Of a DNA stretch of 33,417 bases, positions 9,720-17,112 are shown piece by piece (position 1 is the first letter of the stretch; each line of letters begins with the position of its first letter). A program made the translations under genes and the position numbers. The DNA is from Sphingomonas sp. Leaf208 (GTDB lineage: Bacteria; Pseudomonadota; Alphaproteobacteria; Sphingomonadales; Sphingomonadaceae), in the NCBI RefSeq assembly GCF_001421415.1, contig NZ_LMKH01000016.1:1-33417 (forward strand), written 5' to 3'. The notes beneath the pieces were generated by a model. It saw only the letters and a list, made by a program, of their open reading frames with translations. It was not told the DNA's origin and did no database searches.

Positions 9720-10793
9720 GTCGCTAACGACAGCGCGTCAACGACGGGGACTGCGCCTGCGACGGGGAATGTGCTGACTAACGACAAGGACGGGGACGGC
9801 GATGCGCTGACCGCGACCCTCGTTAAGGGACCGACGCATGGTACGCTGACGTTAGCAACTGACGGTAACTACCGTTAATAGCACGCCAACGGTGGCCAAC
9901 GATGCGACTTCGACGACCGGGACGGCACCGGCGACGGGGAATGTGCTGGCTAACGACAAGGATGCGGACGGCGATGCGCTGACCGCGAGCCTAGTCAAGG
10001 GACCGACGCACGGTACTCTGACGTTCGCAGCTGACGGTAGCTTTAGCTATGTTGCCGACAAAGGTTACGTCGGCGCCGATAGCTTCATCTATGCCGCCTC
10101 GGACGGTAAGGCGTCGGCCAATGCAGCAGTCTCGATCAATGTCGCTCCGGTACCAAATAGCACGCCGACGGTGGCGGACGATGTGGCTTCAACGACAGGG
10201 ACCTCGGCTGCGACGGGGAATGTGCTGGCTAACGACAAGGATGCGGACGGCGACGCGCTGACCGCGAGCTTGGTAAAGGGACCGACGCACGGTATACTGA
10301 CCTTCGCAGCAGACGGTAGCTATAGCTATGTTGCCGACAAGGGTTACGTCGGTGCCGATAGCTTCACTTATGCCGCCTCGGACGGCAAGGCGTCAGCGAA
10401 TGCAGCAGTCGTGATCAATGTCGCTCCGGTACCAAATAGCACGCCAACGGTGGCCAACGATGCGACTTCGACGACCGGGACGGCACCGGCGACGGACCAA
10501 ATAGCACGCCAACGGTGGCCAACGATGCGACTTCGACGACCGGGACGGCACCGGCGACGGGGAATGTGCTGGCTAACGACAAGGATGCGGACGGCGACGC
10601 GCTGAGCGCGAGCTTGGTCAAGGGACCGACGCATGGTACACTGACGTTCGCAGCTGACGGTAGCTATAGCTATGTTGCCGACAAGGGTTACGTCGGTGCC
10701 GATAGCTTCGCTTATGCCGCCTCGGACGGCAAGGCGTCGGCCACTGCAGCAGTCGCGATCGAAGTGAATGCCGAATTGATTGTCAAGGTGCCG
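9720..10793 (+). repeat. 279-bp tandem repeats encoding Ig-like units
   Basis: Unit starts, judged at the GTGGCCAAC-like boundary, fall at 9720, 9892, 10171, 10450 and 10515. Spacings are 172, 279, 279 and 65 bases, so the full unit is 279 bases (93 codons). Neighbouring units are nearly identical at DNA level, implying recent amplification or homogenisation. The 172-base unit lacks 107 bases. The 65-base interval comes from a short tandem duplication. Confidence 0.9.
10431..10560 (+). repeat. Perfect 65-bp direct tandem duplication
   Basis: Bases 10431-10495 and 10496-10560 are identical, both beginning ACCAAATAGCACG and ending GGCGACGG. Since 65 is not a multiple of three, the second copy changes the reading frame. 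Removing one copy would restore a full 279-base repeat unit. Confidence 0.95.
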
Positions 10794-11525
10794 CCAACCG
10801 TGACTCTATTTCAAAACGGATCGGATTCAGCTAATCAGCTGCTTACCGCCACCGTCGGGCATGATGTTTTCTATTTTGACAACAGCAAGACCACAGGGAT
10901 TGATACGATTCAGCGGTTTGATCGCGGCGATGTCATTGGGCTAAAAAAAGCGCTGTACGATGGCAACGGGGATGGGATCATTACCAGCTCTAAGGGGGGA
11001 TTTGCGCTCCAGAATCCGGCAGGTACGAATGTCGTGAAGATGGCAGATGTGTCGAGCCTCCGCCTGATGGGCACCGACGACGATGGTACCTACATTTATG
11101 CGTCTGGCTCGGCGCGCCCACGGGGGGCGCTGGAAAGCAAGATGACTGACGATCGTCTGGCCGGTGACGTCAAAGACAAGAAGATGCAGACCTTCTTCTT
11201 TGACACGGCACTCGATCTAAACCTTGGTCACGATACGATCGCCAACTTCGGTAAGAAAGACATCTTGGTGACGACCGATGCGTTGGCTTTGGACACGACC
11301 GGGCATGTCGCGCGGACGACAGATGGGGGAATCGTGCTAACCGGTAACGGCGGTGCTCACGCAATTGGGGAGATCGATGTCTTTACGATCGGCGGAAGCC
11401 ACGCGCCCTCGTTGGAATTTGATGGCTCGATTACGCGGGATGGCGCCACCTATTATGTCTACAGCCTTGATGGATCCGCAGCCGGGCTTGGTAGTCTTAT
11501 AGTCTGACGACTGAAAAGTGCATAT

Positions 11526-11560
11526 AAAAAGGGGCAGTCTTTCGACTGCCCCCTCTTATA
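11526..11560. terminator. Bidirectional intrinsic terminator
   Basis: GGGGCAGTC (11531-11539), a TTTC loop and GACTGCCCC (11544-11552) form a perfect nine-pair stem. On the plus strand TCTTATATTATT follows; on the minus strand the stem is followed by TTTTTATATG. It lies between the convergent stops at 11507 and 11581 and should serve modular proteins 2 and 3. Confidence 0.92.
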
Positions 11561-11580
11561 TTATTAATCCAGCGAATGAA

Positions 11581-12363
11581 TTAGATGGTGGGGGTGACAC
11601 CATAATAGTAGTAATTCACTCCACCAACAGTCTTCGTATCAAGCAGGCTCAGGTGATCAATGCCCGGGTTGACGAACTCGATCTGGCCACCATGCGACGG
11701 GCCAACGTCGCCCTTAATGCCATCGGTGTCGCCAGGCAGGTCGAGGACCTTGTTCTTACCGAACGTGATTATAGCACCCATGTCCGGACCGTTATGAACC
11801 TTGGTGGTCGTAACAATACGGTCATCAGCACCAAAGTTCGAAATTGTGTCGCCGCCTAAGTTTAGGCCGAGCGCCGTGTCGAACAGGTAGGTCTTAGCAC
11901 CCGTTCCTGCATCGAGGGCGTCGTTACCGACAGTACCTTCCGTCATTCCGGCCAGACGCGTGCTCGCATCCGCATAGGCATAACCGGTGCCATTGCCCTT
12001 GGTGCCAAGATAACGCAAAGCGTCGATATTCTGACCGCTATTGTTGCTGATCGTGATCTGTGCTTCGCCGGCGTTCTTGCCGCCCGAACCGGTACGATCG
12101 ATGTCAAGCTGACCGTTCGGTCCGAACGAGATGATGCCATCGTTGTTACCGTCGAAGATCTTCTGGAAGTTAATGATAGAATCATTCTTCTCAAAGTTCT
12201 GAATCGTGTCATCACCGGTAATGCCGTTACCAAACACGAAAGCTACGGCCTGCTTTCCAGTCGCATCATACTCTAGCGTATCATACGTATCATTGGTGGT
12301 GTTGAAGGTAACATTGAAGCTATCCGCCGTCGTGATCAGCGAGTCGTTAGTACCAAGAGCCAT
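11581..12363 (-). CDS. Modular protein 3: stand-alone copy of the shared C-terminal module
   Basis: A 260-residue acidic protein. ATG 12363 (MALGTNDSLITTAD) is preferred because AGGGA lies about eight bases upstream; an upstream ATG at 12396 has no such signal. After about 35 residues the whole protein consists of the two-module region seen at the ends of modular proteins 1, 2 and 4. The first module has FVFGNGITGDDTIQNF and DGNNDGIISFGPNG; the second has YLFDTALGLNLGGDTISNF and IITFGKNKVLDL. It ends NYYYYGVTPTI instead of the YYVYSL form. No signal peptide or membrane segment is visible. The acidic DGNNDGI loop resembles the first half of an EF-hand or dockerin calcium site. It could be a free partner or a competitor for whatever receives the other proteins' tails. 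Function unknown. Confidence 0.85.
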   Translation of the reverse strand: MALGTNDSLITTADSFNVTFNTTNDTYDTLEYDATGKQAVAFVFGNGITGDDTIQNFEKNDSIINFQKIFDGNNDGIISFGPNGQLDIDRTGSGGKNAGEAQITISNNSGQNIDALRYLGTKGNGTGYAYADASTRLAGMTEGTVGNDALDAGTGAKTYLFDTALGLNLGGDTISNFGADDRIVTTTKVHNGPDMGAIITFGKNKVLDLPGDTDGIKGDVGPSHGGQIEFVNPGIDHLSLLDTKTVGGVNYYYYGVTPTI

Positions 12364-12425
12364 GATATCGTTCCCTGTTGTTTTGCGCCGCACCAATTAA
12401 CTTCCACGCCAGGAAGCCGTAGCCA

Positions 12426-12453
12426 GCACCCGACGTCGTATGGCTGCGGGTGC
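12426..12453 (-). promoter_or_regulatory. Stem-loop in the leader of modular protein 3
   Basis: GCACCCG (12426-12432) and CGGGTGC (12447-12453) form a perfect seven-pair stem with a 14-base loop, about 60 bases upstream of the start at 12363. It could lie in the 5' leader of that gene. No known riboswitch was recognised. Confidence 0.3.
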
Positions 12454-12874
12454 CTGTAAATTAACACTTCGTCAACCATTTCCTTATTAGACTAGGCCCA
12501 TTTTGAGACACTTGTGCCCGCCTTTGAAAAACGGGGAGGTAAATACGCTCAAGTGTTAAAAAAGACGCATCGGCCGTTAACCAAAATAGGTTTCTTGCGT
12601 GTTTGGGTCTCCGTACCCCCGCGTGGTGACCCATGGTCCACCACATCACCAAACGACAGGTTGTGGTTTGGCAAAGCAGACTGCGCACGAGACGAAGCAA
12701 GATTGCCTCGACACGCTGAAGCATCTCAAGGAATGTTTGAACCGCCAGATTGATCTCGATCTCGAGCAGCTCATTCTATGGAGAGCTTTAGCCTCAACGA
12801 ACAGGACACGTCGGTCTGGCAGAGCGTTACACGGTCACCGACTGCGGGCTGGCGTGCCACACTGACATTCGTAA
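12454..12874. other. Intergenic stretch without recognisable gene
   Basis: Between the leader of modular protein 3 and the IS630 remnant. Overlapping short frames on both strands show no family resemblance or convincing start signal. It probably contains the promoter for the minus-strand gene at 12363 and possibly unrecognised IS debris towards its right end. Confidence 0.4.
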
Positions 12875-13069
12875 ATCACTGCCTTCGTTGCTTGTCCGGG
12901 CCACTCAGGCATGATCGCGCCTTGCATCCTCAAGGTGCCAATGACGATGGACGCCGATCTCTTCAGGACCTACGTGACCCGTGCCTTTACGTCCCAACTC
13001 TCAGCCGGCAATGTCGTCGCCATGGACAACTGTCCAGCCACGAGGCGCGGACCGTGCACAGTGCGATGA
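12875..13069 (+). pseudogene. IS630-family transposase fragment
   Basis: In the frame of ATG 12911 the plus strand reads TAFVACPGHSGMIAPCIL, DADLFRTYVTRAF and LSAGNVVAMDNCPATR, ending at TGA 13067. This corresponds to the middle of an IS630-family DDE transposase, where GMIAPC leads to the YVEQ-like helix and the VxMDN motif carries the second catalytic Asp. The N-terminal helix-turn-helix and the C-terminal Glu/Asp are missing. It abuts the left end of an IS3-type element, suggesting one insertion into another. Dead relic. Confidence 0.65.
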
Positions 13070-13141
13070 AGCCGTCGTGACGTGACCCCAGTTGTTTCAT
13101 CCAGTTGGACCTAGAGTCCGACCCCGGAAAGGGATGGACGA

Positions 13142-13408
13142 ATAAAGCGGAAGCAGTTTTCGGAAGAGCAGGTCATAGGCATTCTGAAGGAAGCCAAGGC
13201 AGGTGCGGTGGTGAAGGATCTGTGTCGTCAGCACGGGATGTTTAGCGTGACCTATTACGCCTGGAAGGCCAAGTTCGGTGGTCTGGAGGTGTCCGATGCG
13301 AAGCGGCTGCGAGCGCTTGAGGAGGAGCACGCCCGGCTCAAGCGGCTACGGGCGGATATGATGCTCGACAACCGAGGTCTGAAGGACCTGCTCTCAAAAA
13401 AATGGTGA
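13142..13408 (+). CDS. IS3-family transposase OrfA, start codon lost
   Basis: Translation from 13142 gives KRKQFSEEQVIGILKEAK, then VVKDLCRQHGMFSVTYYAWK and a C-terminal leucine-rich helix ending in DLLSKKW. This is a complete IS3-family OrfA with its helix-turn-helix DNA-binding region. The normal first codon reads ATA instead of ATG, so the nearest usable start is the in-frame GTG 13208, which would remove part of the DNA-binding domain. The frame ends across a run of seven A residues (13396-13402), the type of slippery site IS3 elements use to join OrfA and OrfB by -1 frameshifting. Confidence 0.7.
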   Translation: MKRKQFSEEQVIGILKEAKAGAVVKDLCRQHGMFSVTYYAWKAKFGGLEVSDAKRLRALEEEHARLKRLRADMMLDNRGLKDLLSKKW

Positions 13409-14235
13409 CGCCTGCCGTGAACCGAGAAGCGGTCGCGCATCTCCAGACGGCGCTGGGGATAAGCGAGCGGCGGGCGTGTGCTGTCATCGGGGCGGATCGC
13501 AAGAGCATGCGGTATCGCTCGAGCCGGGCAGATGATGGCGACCTTCGGTCGCGTCTGCGCGAGCTGGCGTAGCAGCGCCGACGGTTCGGCTATCGGCGGT
13601 TGCACATCCTGCTTCGGAGTGCATCACGATTAACCGCAAGAAGACACAGCGGCTTTTACCGCGAGGAAGGTCTGACAGTCCGTTGCCGGAAGGGACGAAA
13701 GCGCGCCGTCGGCGAGCGGAAACCTGAGCCGGTGCCGGCGCTACCCAACCAGCGCTGAAGCCTGGACTTCGTTCATGATCAGATGGCCACGGGGCGGCGG
13801 CTCCGTATCCTCAACATCGTCGACGACGTGACACGCGAGCGTTTGCGGGCGGTGCTCGACACGTTGATATTGGGCAAACGGGTGGTGCGCGAGCTGGGCG
13901 ACCTGATCGCCGAGCGTGACGCGCCCAAGATGATTGTCAGCGACAATGGCACCGAGCTGACCTCAAACGCGGTGCTGGTGTGGTCGGGCGACGCCGGCGT
14001 TGAGTGGCACTATATCGCTCCGGGCAAACCAACGCAGAACGGGTTCGTCGAGAGCTTCAACAGTCGCATGCGCGACGGGCTTCTCAAAGAGACGCTGTTT
14101 CTCACGGTCCGCCAGGCGCGCACGATCCTAGCGCGCTGGGTCGAGGACTACAACACTGAGCGGCCACACTCATCGCTTGGCTACGCCACACAGCCGCCTT
14201 TGCGGCCGAACTCGAAAAGCGACGGCTGGGTTTAA
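13402..14235 (+). pseudogene. IS3-family transposase OrfB, two nonsense mutations
   Basis: ATG 13402 overlaps the end of orfA at the A-run. The frame reads VAHLQTALGISERRACAVIG, then stops at TAG 13570 and again at TGA 13756, where the family has a Trp before SLDFVHDQ. Between about 13615 and 13655 two compensating indels garble the ITINRKKTQRLYRE segment. The DDE core is otherwise visible: [21 protein letters not shown] (first Asp), [12 protein letters not shown] (second Asp) and [13 protein letters not shown] (Glu), then the terminal [12 protein letters not shown]. The element cannot make an active transposase. Confidence 0.85.
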
Positions 14236-14339
14236 ACCCGACCGTTGCTTCACCCGCGCTCCTGCGCGACAATAACGGTCAGTCTCTGGTTGCAGCTGGA
14301 TGAAAGGCGCTGGCCGACGATCTGCACGCGTGCCGGCTA

Positions 14340-14776
14340 TAATTGCGGCAAACGCTAGGGGGCTCAAAGATCCACCTAGCGGTCAACACGCTGGGCCACC
14401 TGTTGGCGCTTAATGCTACGCCGGTCAGCGTGGAGGGCCGCAGCGAGGTGGAACGGTTCGCGCGTACCGTGCAGGCTGTCACCAACGACTCCATCGAACA
14501 TGCTTGGGTCGATCAGGGCTATACCGGCGAACGTTCGGCCGACGCTACAGCCAAGCACGGCATCACACTCGAGGTCGTCAAATTGCCCGAGGTCAAACGC
14601 AGCTTCGTCCTTTTGCCGCGACGCCGCGTCGTTGAGCGGTCATTTGCATGGGCAAATCGCTTTCGGCCCCTGTCGAAGATTACGAGCGCTATGCCGAAAC
14701 ACTCGCAAGGCTTCACGTAGTCGCCCTCGCCTGCCTCATGACGAAACAGGCTGCGGCTTTCGCGGCAGGTTCATAA
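14340..14776 (+). pseudogene. IS5-family transposase C-terminal fragment, frameshifted
   Basis: From about 14340 the plus strand reads LGGSKIHLAVNTLGHLLAL, EHAWVDQGYTGE, LEVVKLPEVKRSFVLLPRR and VVERSFAWANRFRPL, the C-terminal half of an IS5-family DDE transposase with the Asp of DQGYTG and the Glu of VVERSFAW. A one-base deletion near 14678 breaks the frame; in the next frame EDYERYAETLARLHVVALAC follows correctly and ends at TAA 14774. The N-terminal half is absent. It is fused to the truncated right end of the IS3 element. Confidence 0.85.
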
Positions 14777-14804
14777 CAGTCTCTCGTCCCATGGTCAGAT
14801 ATGG

Positions 14805-14838
14805 AAACGGCGCCACCACCGGTAGAGCGGCGCCGTTT
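14805..14838 (-). terminator. Hairpin terminator after modular protein 4
   Basis: AAACGGCGCC (14805-14814) and GGCGCCGTTT (14829-14838) form a perfect ten-pair stem with a 14-base loop. On the minus strand it starts 27 bases after the stop codon at 14866. The T-run is limited to the three T residues closing the stem, so strength is uncertain. Confidence 0.7.
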
Positions 14839-14865
14839 AAGGTCTAAATTAGAACCGTACTTAGT

Positions 14866-16908
14866 TCAGGCACCGATGACGGGCATCGCAGTCGTGCTAC
14901 CTACCAAGCTGTAAACGTAATAATGCGTTCCCCCGGAAGTCTGTTCGCCGTCGAACTCTAGCGTTGTGACGGCTCGGCTGCTCAAGTCGCTTACAGTTAC
15001 GGCACCGAGGTCAAGTCCGTCATGGAAGCTGAAGGACCCATCATGACTTTCAATGGTCAGTAAGTTCTTACCATCGAGCTTGCTACTTGATATTATAAAG
15101 TCCTTGATTCCAAAGTTGATGATTTTATCTTTTCCGAGGTCTAGATTAAGACCAGTGTCGAAGAAGAAGGTGTTAGTAGTTTTGTCCTTCGCGTCGCCAG
15201 TTAACGTGTCTGCAGTGGTAAGCTTGCCCTCCACTGACTTGTTGGGGCGAACTGCGGCATTGCCATAAACAAAACCATCATCGTTTTGGCCAAGAAGACG
15301 CAAACCTTTGGGCATGTCAAGTTTGAGCGCTCCACCTCCCGCGCCCAGATCAAGTAGGCCATTGCGACCAAAGGTTATGATCCCGTCGCCATTCCCGTCA
15401 GCCAGCGCCGTTTTCATGACTAAGACATCGTCATTGTCAAACCCGACGATCTTGTCTGCACCGCGATTAACGGTTTGGTCAAAGAGGAACTGATCCTGGC
15501 CTATCGTACCTTTAAAAACGTCGGCTGCGACGGTACCGGCAAATTTAACGACCGGGGGTGTCGTAGTTGCGGGGGCATCGGTATGCTCTAACGGCAGCGA
15601 TGCGGGACTGGTGCCCGGTCCCGAGGCAGTCGATTGTGGTACAGGCAATGTGACGGCGGGAATCGTTGTCACCGGGGTGGAGCTTACGGGAACGGTCACG
15701 GCCGGGGTTGTGGTAAAGGGATCGGCGGGCAAAACCAGACCTACCGAATTTTTGCCGACCGCATCGACCAGCGTCACCATTGCGTCGGTCAGCCCACCGA
15801 TCGTACCGGTCTTCAGCGCGCCGGTTGCAGCCCTTACCACCTGGACGTCGTTAACAGTCACATTGCCGCCTTCGTTCAGGAACACGCGCGTCCCCGAACC
15901 TGCGTCGGCGAAATAGCCCCCCTCGATTGTCAGCGATGCACCTTTGACGATATGTACCTGATTTTGCCCGTTAAGCGTCCCACCACGCTTGTCGGGGTTA
16001 AGGCCGACGGCGTCGATCATTGCCGTCTCACCCCAAATGCGATAGTTGCGGCTGTTATCCTCGGCAAGCGTTCTAACCAGTGTCGTAGATTTAGACTTGA
16101 GATCGTAGCCGGCATCAGTGTTACCGCGTGCAATGGTATCTTCAAATAAGACGTTGTACACACCCTTTTCGGTCGCGAAACCGTCGCCGTTCCAATATTT
16201 GCCGCCAGTTGTGTCTGTCGCGTTCTCCATCACTACGCGGCGCAGAACGATATCGTGCGCAGTACCGGTGATATGGACGCCCATGGCAAATTCATCGCCA
16301 TCCTGTCGCTCGCTATCTCCACGTACGTCTTCGATTAGCACGTTGCTGCTGTTATAGCCGATCTCAATCAAGCCCTTGGAAAAGCCTTCGACATCAACAT
16401 CGCGCAGCGTTAGATTGGTAACGTTTGCGCTCTTGTTGCCGGAACCCACATAGGTTTGGAAAAAGTGCGCAACATTGTCGGCATCAACATGCTCGATCAC
16501 AATGTTCGCGACGTCGCCAGCAGCCCGAAAGACGGTCGCAGTGTTGTTGACCTGAAGATTTTCGAACGTCAGGTTGCCGGCGCCCTTTTGAAACTTGAAC
16601 AGCTCGTTGCCGCTAGCATTGCCGATCGCGTAGGTCGCGGGACGAGTCCCCTCAATCACGGCCTCCTGATCTGCACCGGTCTTGCTGTTGACGCCCTTGA
16701 TCGTGACAGCGTCAGCAAAGCCTGCACCGCTCCAGATGTTAACGCTGCCGGTCATTTTGTAGCTACCGAGATCGGCTGCTAAAAGAACGGTTCCGCCCGA
16801 TCCGGCTTTGCGAATGGCACCGTCCATGCTGGTCAAGGCGGCTGCGTTCGCCCAATCAGACCCACTCTTATTTCCCGACCCGGTTGGGCTGATGTAAAAG
16901 TTCGGCAT
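14866..16908 (-). CDS. Modular protein 4: right-handed beta-helix protein with shared C-terminal module
   Basis: A 680-residue protein starting at ATG 16908 (MPNFYISPTGSGNKSGSDWA). Residues 1 to about 375 have repeated short strands, for example NLTFENLQVNNTA, NIVIEHVDADNVA, NLTLRDVDVEGFS and NVLIEDVRGDSER. This is the pattern of a right-handed parallel beta-helix as in pectate lyases, epimerases and surface glycan-binding proteins. A Pro/Thr/Ser-rich linker follows (about 378-445). Then come the two shared modules, with DGNGDGIITFGRNG in the first, TFFFDTGLNLDLGKDKIINF in the second, and HYYVYSLVGS near the end. No signal peptide is visible. Its position beside exopolysaccharide genes makes a polysaccharide lyase, epimerase or binding role plausible, but no catalytic residues can be assigned. 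It is transcribed away from the glycosyltransferase at 17113. Confidence 0.87.
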   Translation of the reverse strand: MPNFYISPTGSGNKSGSDWANAAALTSMDGAIRKAGSGGTVLLAADLGSYKMTGSVNIWSGAGFADAVTIKGVNSKTGADQEAVIEGTRPATYAIGNASGNELFKFQKGAGNLTFENLQVNNTATVFRAAGDVANIVIEHVDADNVAHFFQTYVGSGNKSANVTNLTLRDVDVEGFSKGLIEIGYNSSNVLIEDVRGDSERQDGDEFAMGVHITGTAHDIVLRRVVMENATDTTGGKYWNGDGFATEKGVYNVLFEDTIARGNTDAGYDLKSKSTTLVRTLAEDNSRNYRIWGETAMIDAVGLNPDKRGGTLNGQNQVHIVKGASLTIEGGYFADAGSGTRVFLNEGGNVTVNDVQVVRAATGALKTGTIGGLTDAMVTLVDAVGKNSVGLVLPADPFTTTPAVTVPVSSTPVTTIPAVTLPVPQSTASGPGTSPASLPLEHTDAPATTTPPVVKFAGTVAADVFKGTIGQDQFLFDQTVNRGADKIVGFDNDDVLVMKTALADGNGDGIITFGRNGLLDLGAGGGALKLDMPKGLRLLGQNDDGFVYGNAAVRPNKSVEGKLTTADTLTGDAKDKTTNTFFFDTGLNLDLGKDKIINFGIKDFIISSSKLDGKNLLTIESHDGSFSFHDGLDLGAVTVSDLSSRAVTTLEFDGEQTSGGTHYYVYSLVGSTTAMPVIGA

Positions 16909-16989
16909 GTTGCAAAGTCCGTGAGAAGAGTGCTGCTCTCGGACGTGCTCCGGAGCTCCGCGCCAGTTAACCGCAGGACATCCTACAAT

Positions 16990-17024
16990 CGGTTCGCAGA
17001 ACCGGTAAAAGGAGGGTTAACCCT
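16990..17024. promoter_or_regulatory. Two palindromes between divergent genes
   Basis: The 204-base gap between modular protein 4 (minus) and the glycosyltransferase at 17113 (plus) holds CGGTTC-GCA-GAACCG (16990-17004) and the perfect palindrome AGGGTTAACCCT (17013-17024), eight bases apart. Their position suits operators controlling one or both genes. The regulator is unknown. Confidence 0.3.
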
Positions 17025-17112
17025 TCATTCTTAAATGCGGAAAAAACAGTGCGAGAGTTGACGGCAGCCCTGCCGCGCGGGATGCGTCGCACGATCATTG
17101 AGGACTGGTATA

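Larger units (their letters stand above)
8814..11507 (+). pseudogene. Modular protein 2: paralogue of protein 1, broken in its tandem repeats
   Basis: The start ATG 8814 has GGAG at 8802-8805. The N-terminal domain (8814 to about 9700) matches that of modular protein 1: GNEVFLQGKYISLGI, MRTIDPDHG, FYFGITDNLNTT. Big_9/VCBS-like Ig-fold units of 93 residues follow (ANDKDADGDALT, FTYAASDGKA). The first unit is cut short and the frame meets TAA at 9876-9878. The units continue in the +1 frame from 9892, and a perfect 65-base duplication (10431-10560) moves the remainder back to the original frame. That last part (10515-11507) carries both C-terminal modules: DGNGDGIITS, then TFFFDTALDLNLG, ending in TYYVYSLDGS. 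As written, one ribosome cannot make the whole protein; the visible products are a 354-residue N-terminal piece and an unanchored rest. The cause may be real decay, or misassembly of repeats. Confidence 0.8.
13078..14313 (+). mobile_element. Degenerate IS3-family insertion sequence
   Basis: The element begins near TGACGTGACCCCAG and holds overlapping orfA and orfB. TTTCATCCAG (13095-13104) near the left end is matched by CTGGATGAAA (14296-14305) near the right, an inverted pair consistent with its terminal repeats. The right-hand repeat breaks off about 14313, where an IS5-type fragment begins, so that end is truncated. No target-site duplication could be recognised. Confidence 0.75.

Noticed and set aside
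9720..10793. The 279-base repeats were considered as a CRISPR-like or non-coding array.
   Set aside because: They are long, contiguous without spacers, and encode regular Ig-like units with a codon-multiple period.
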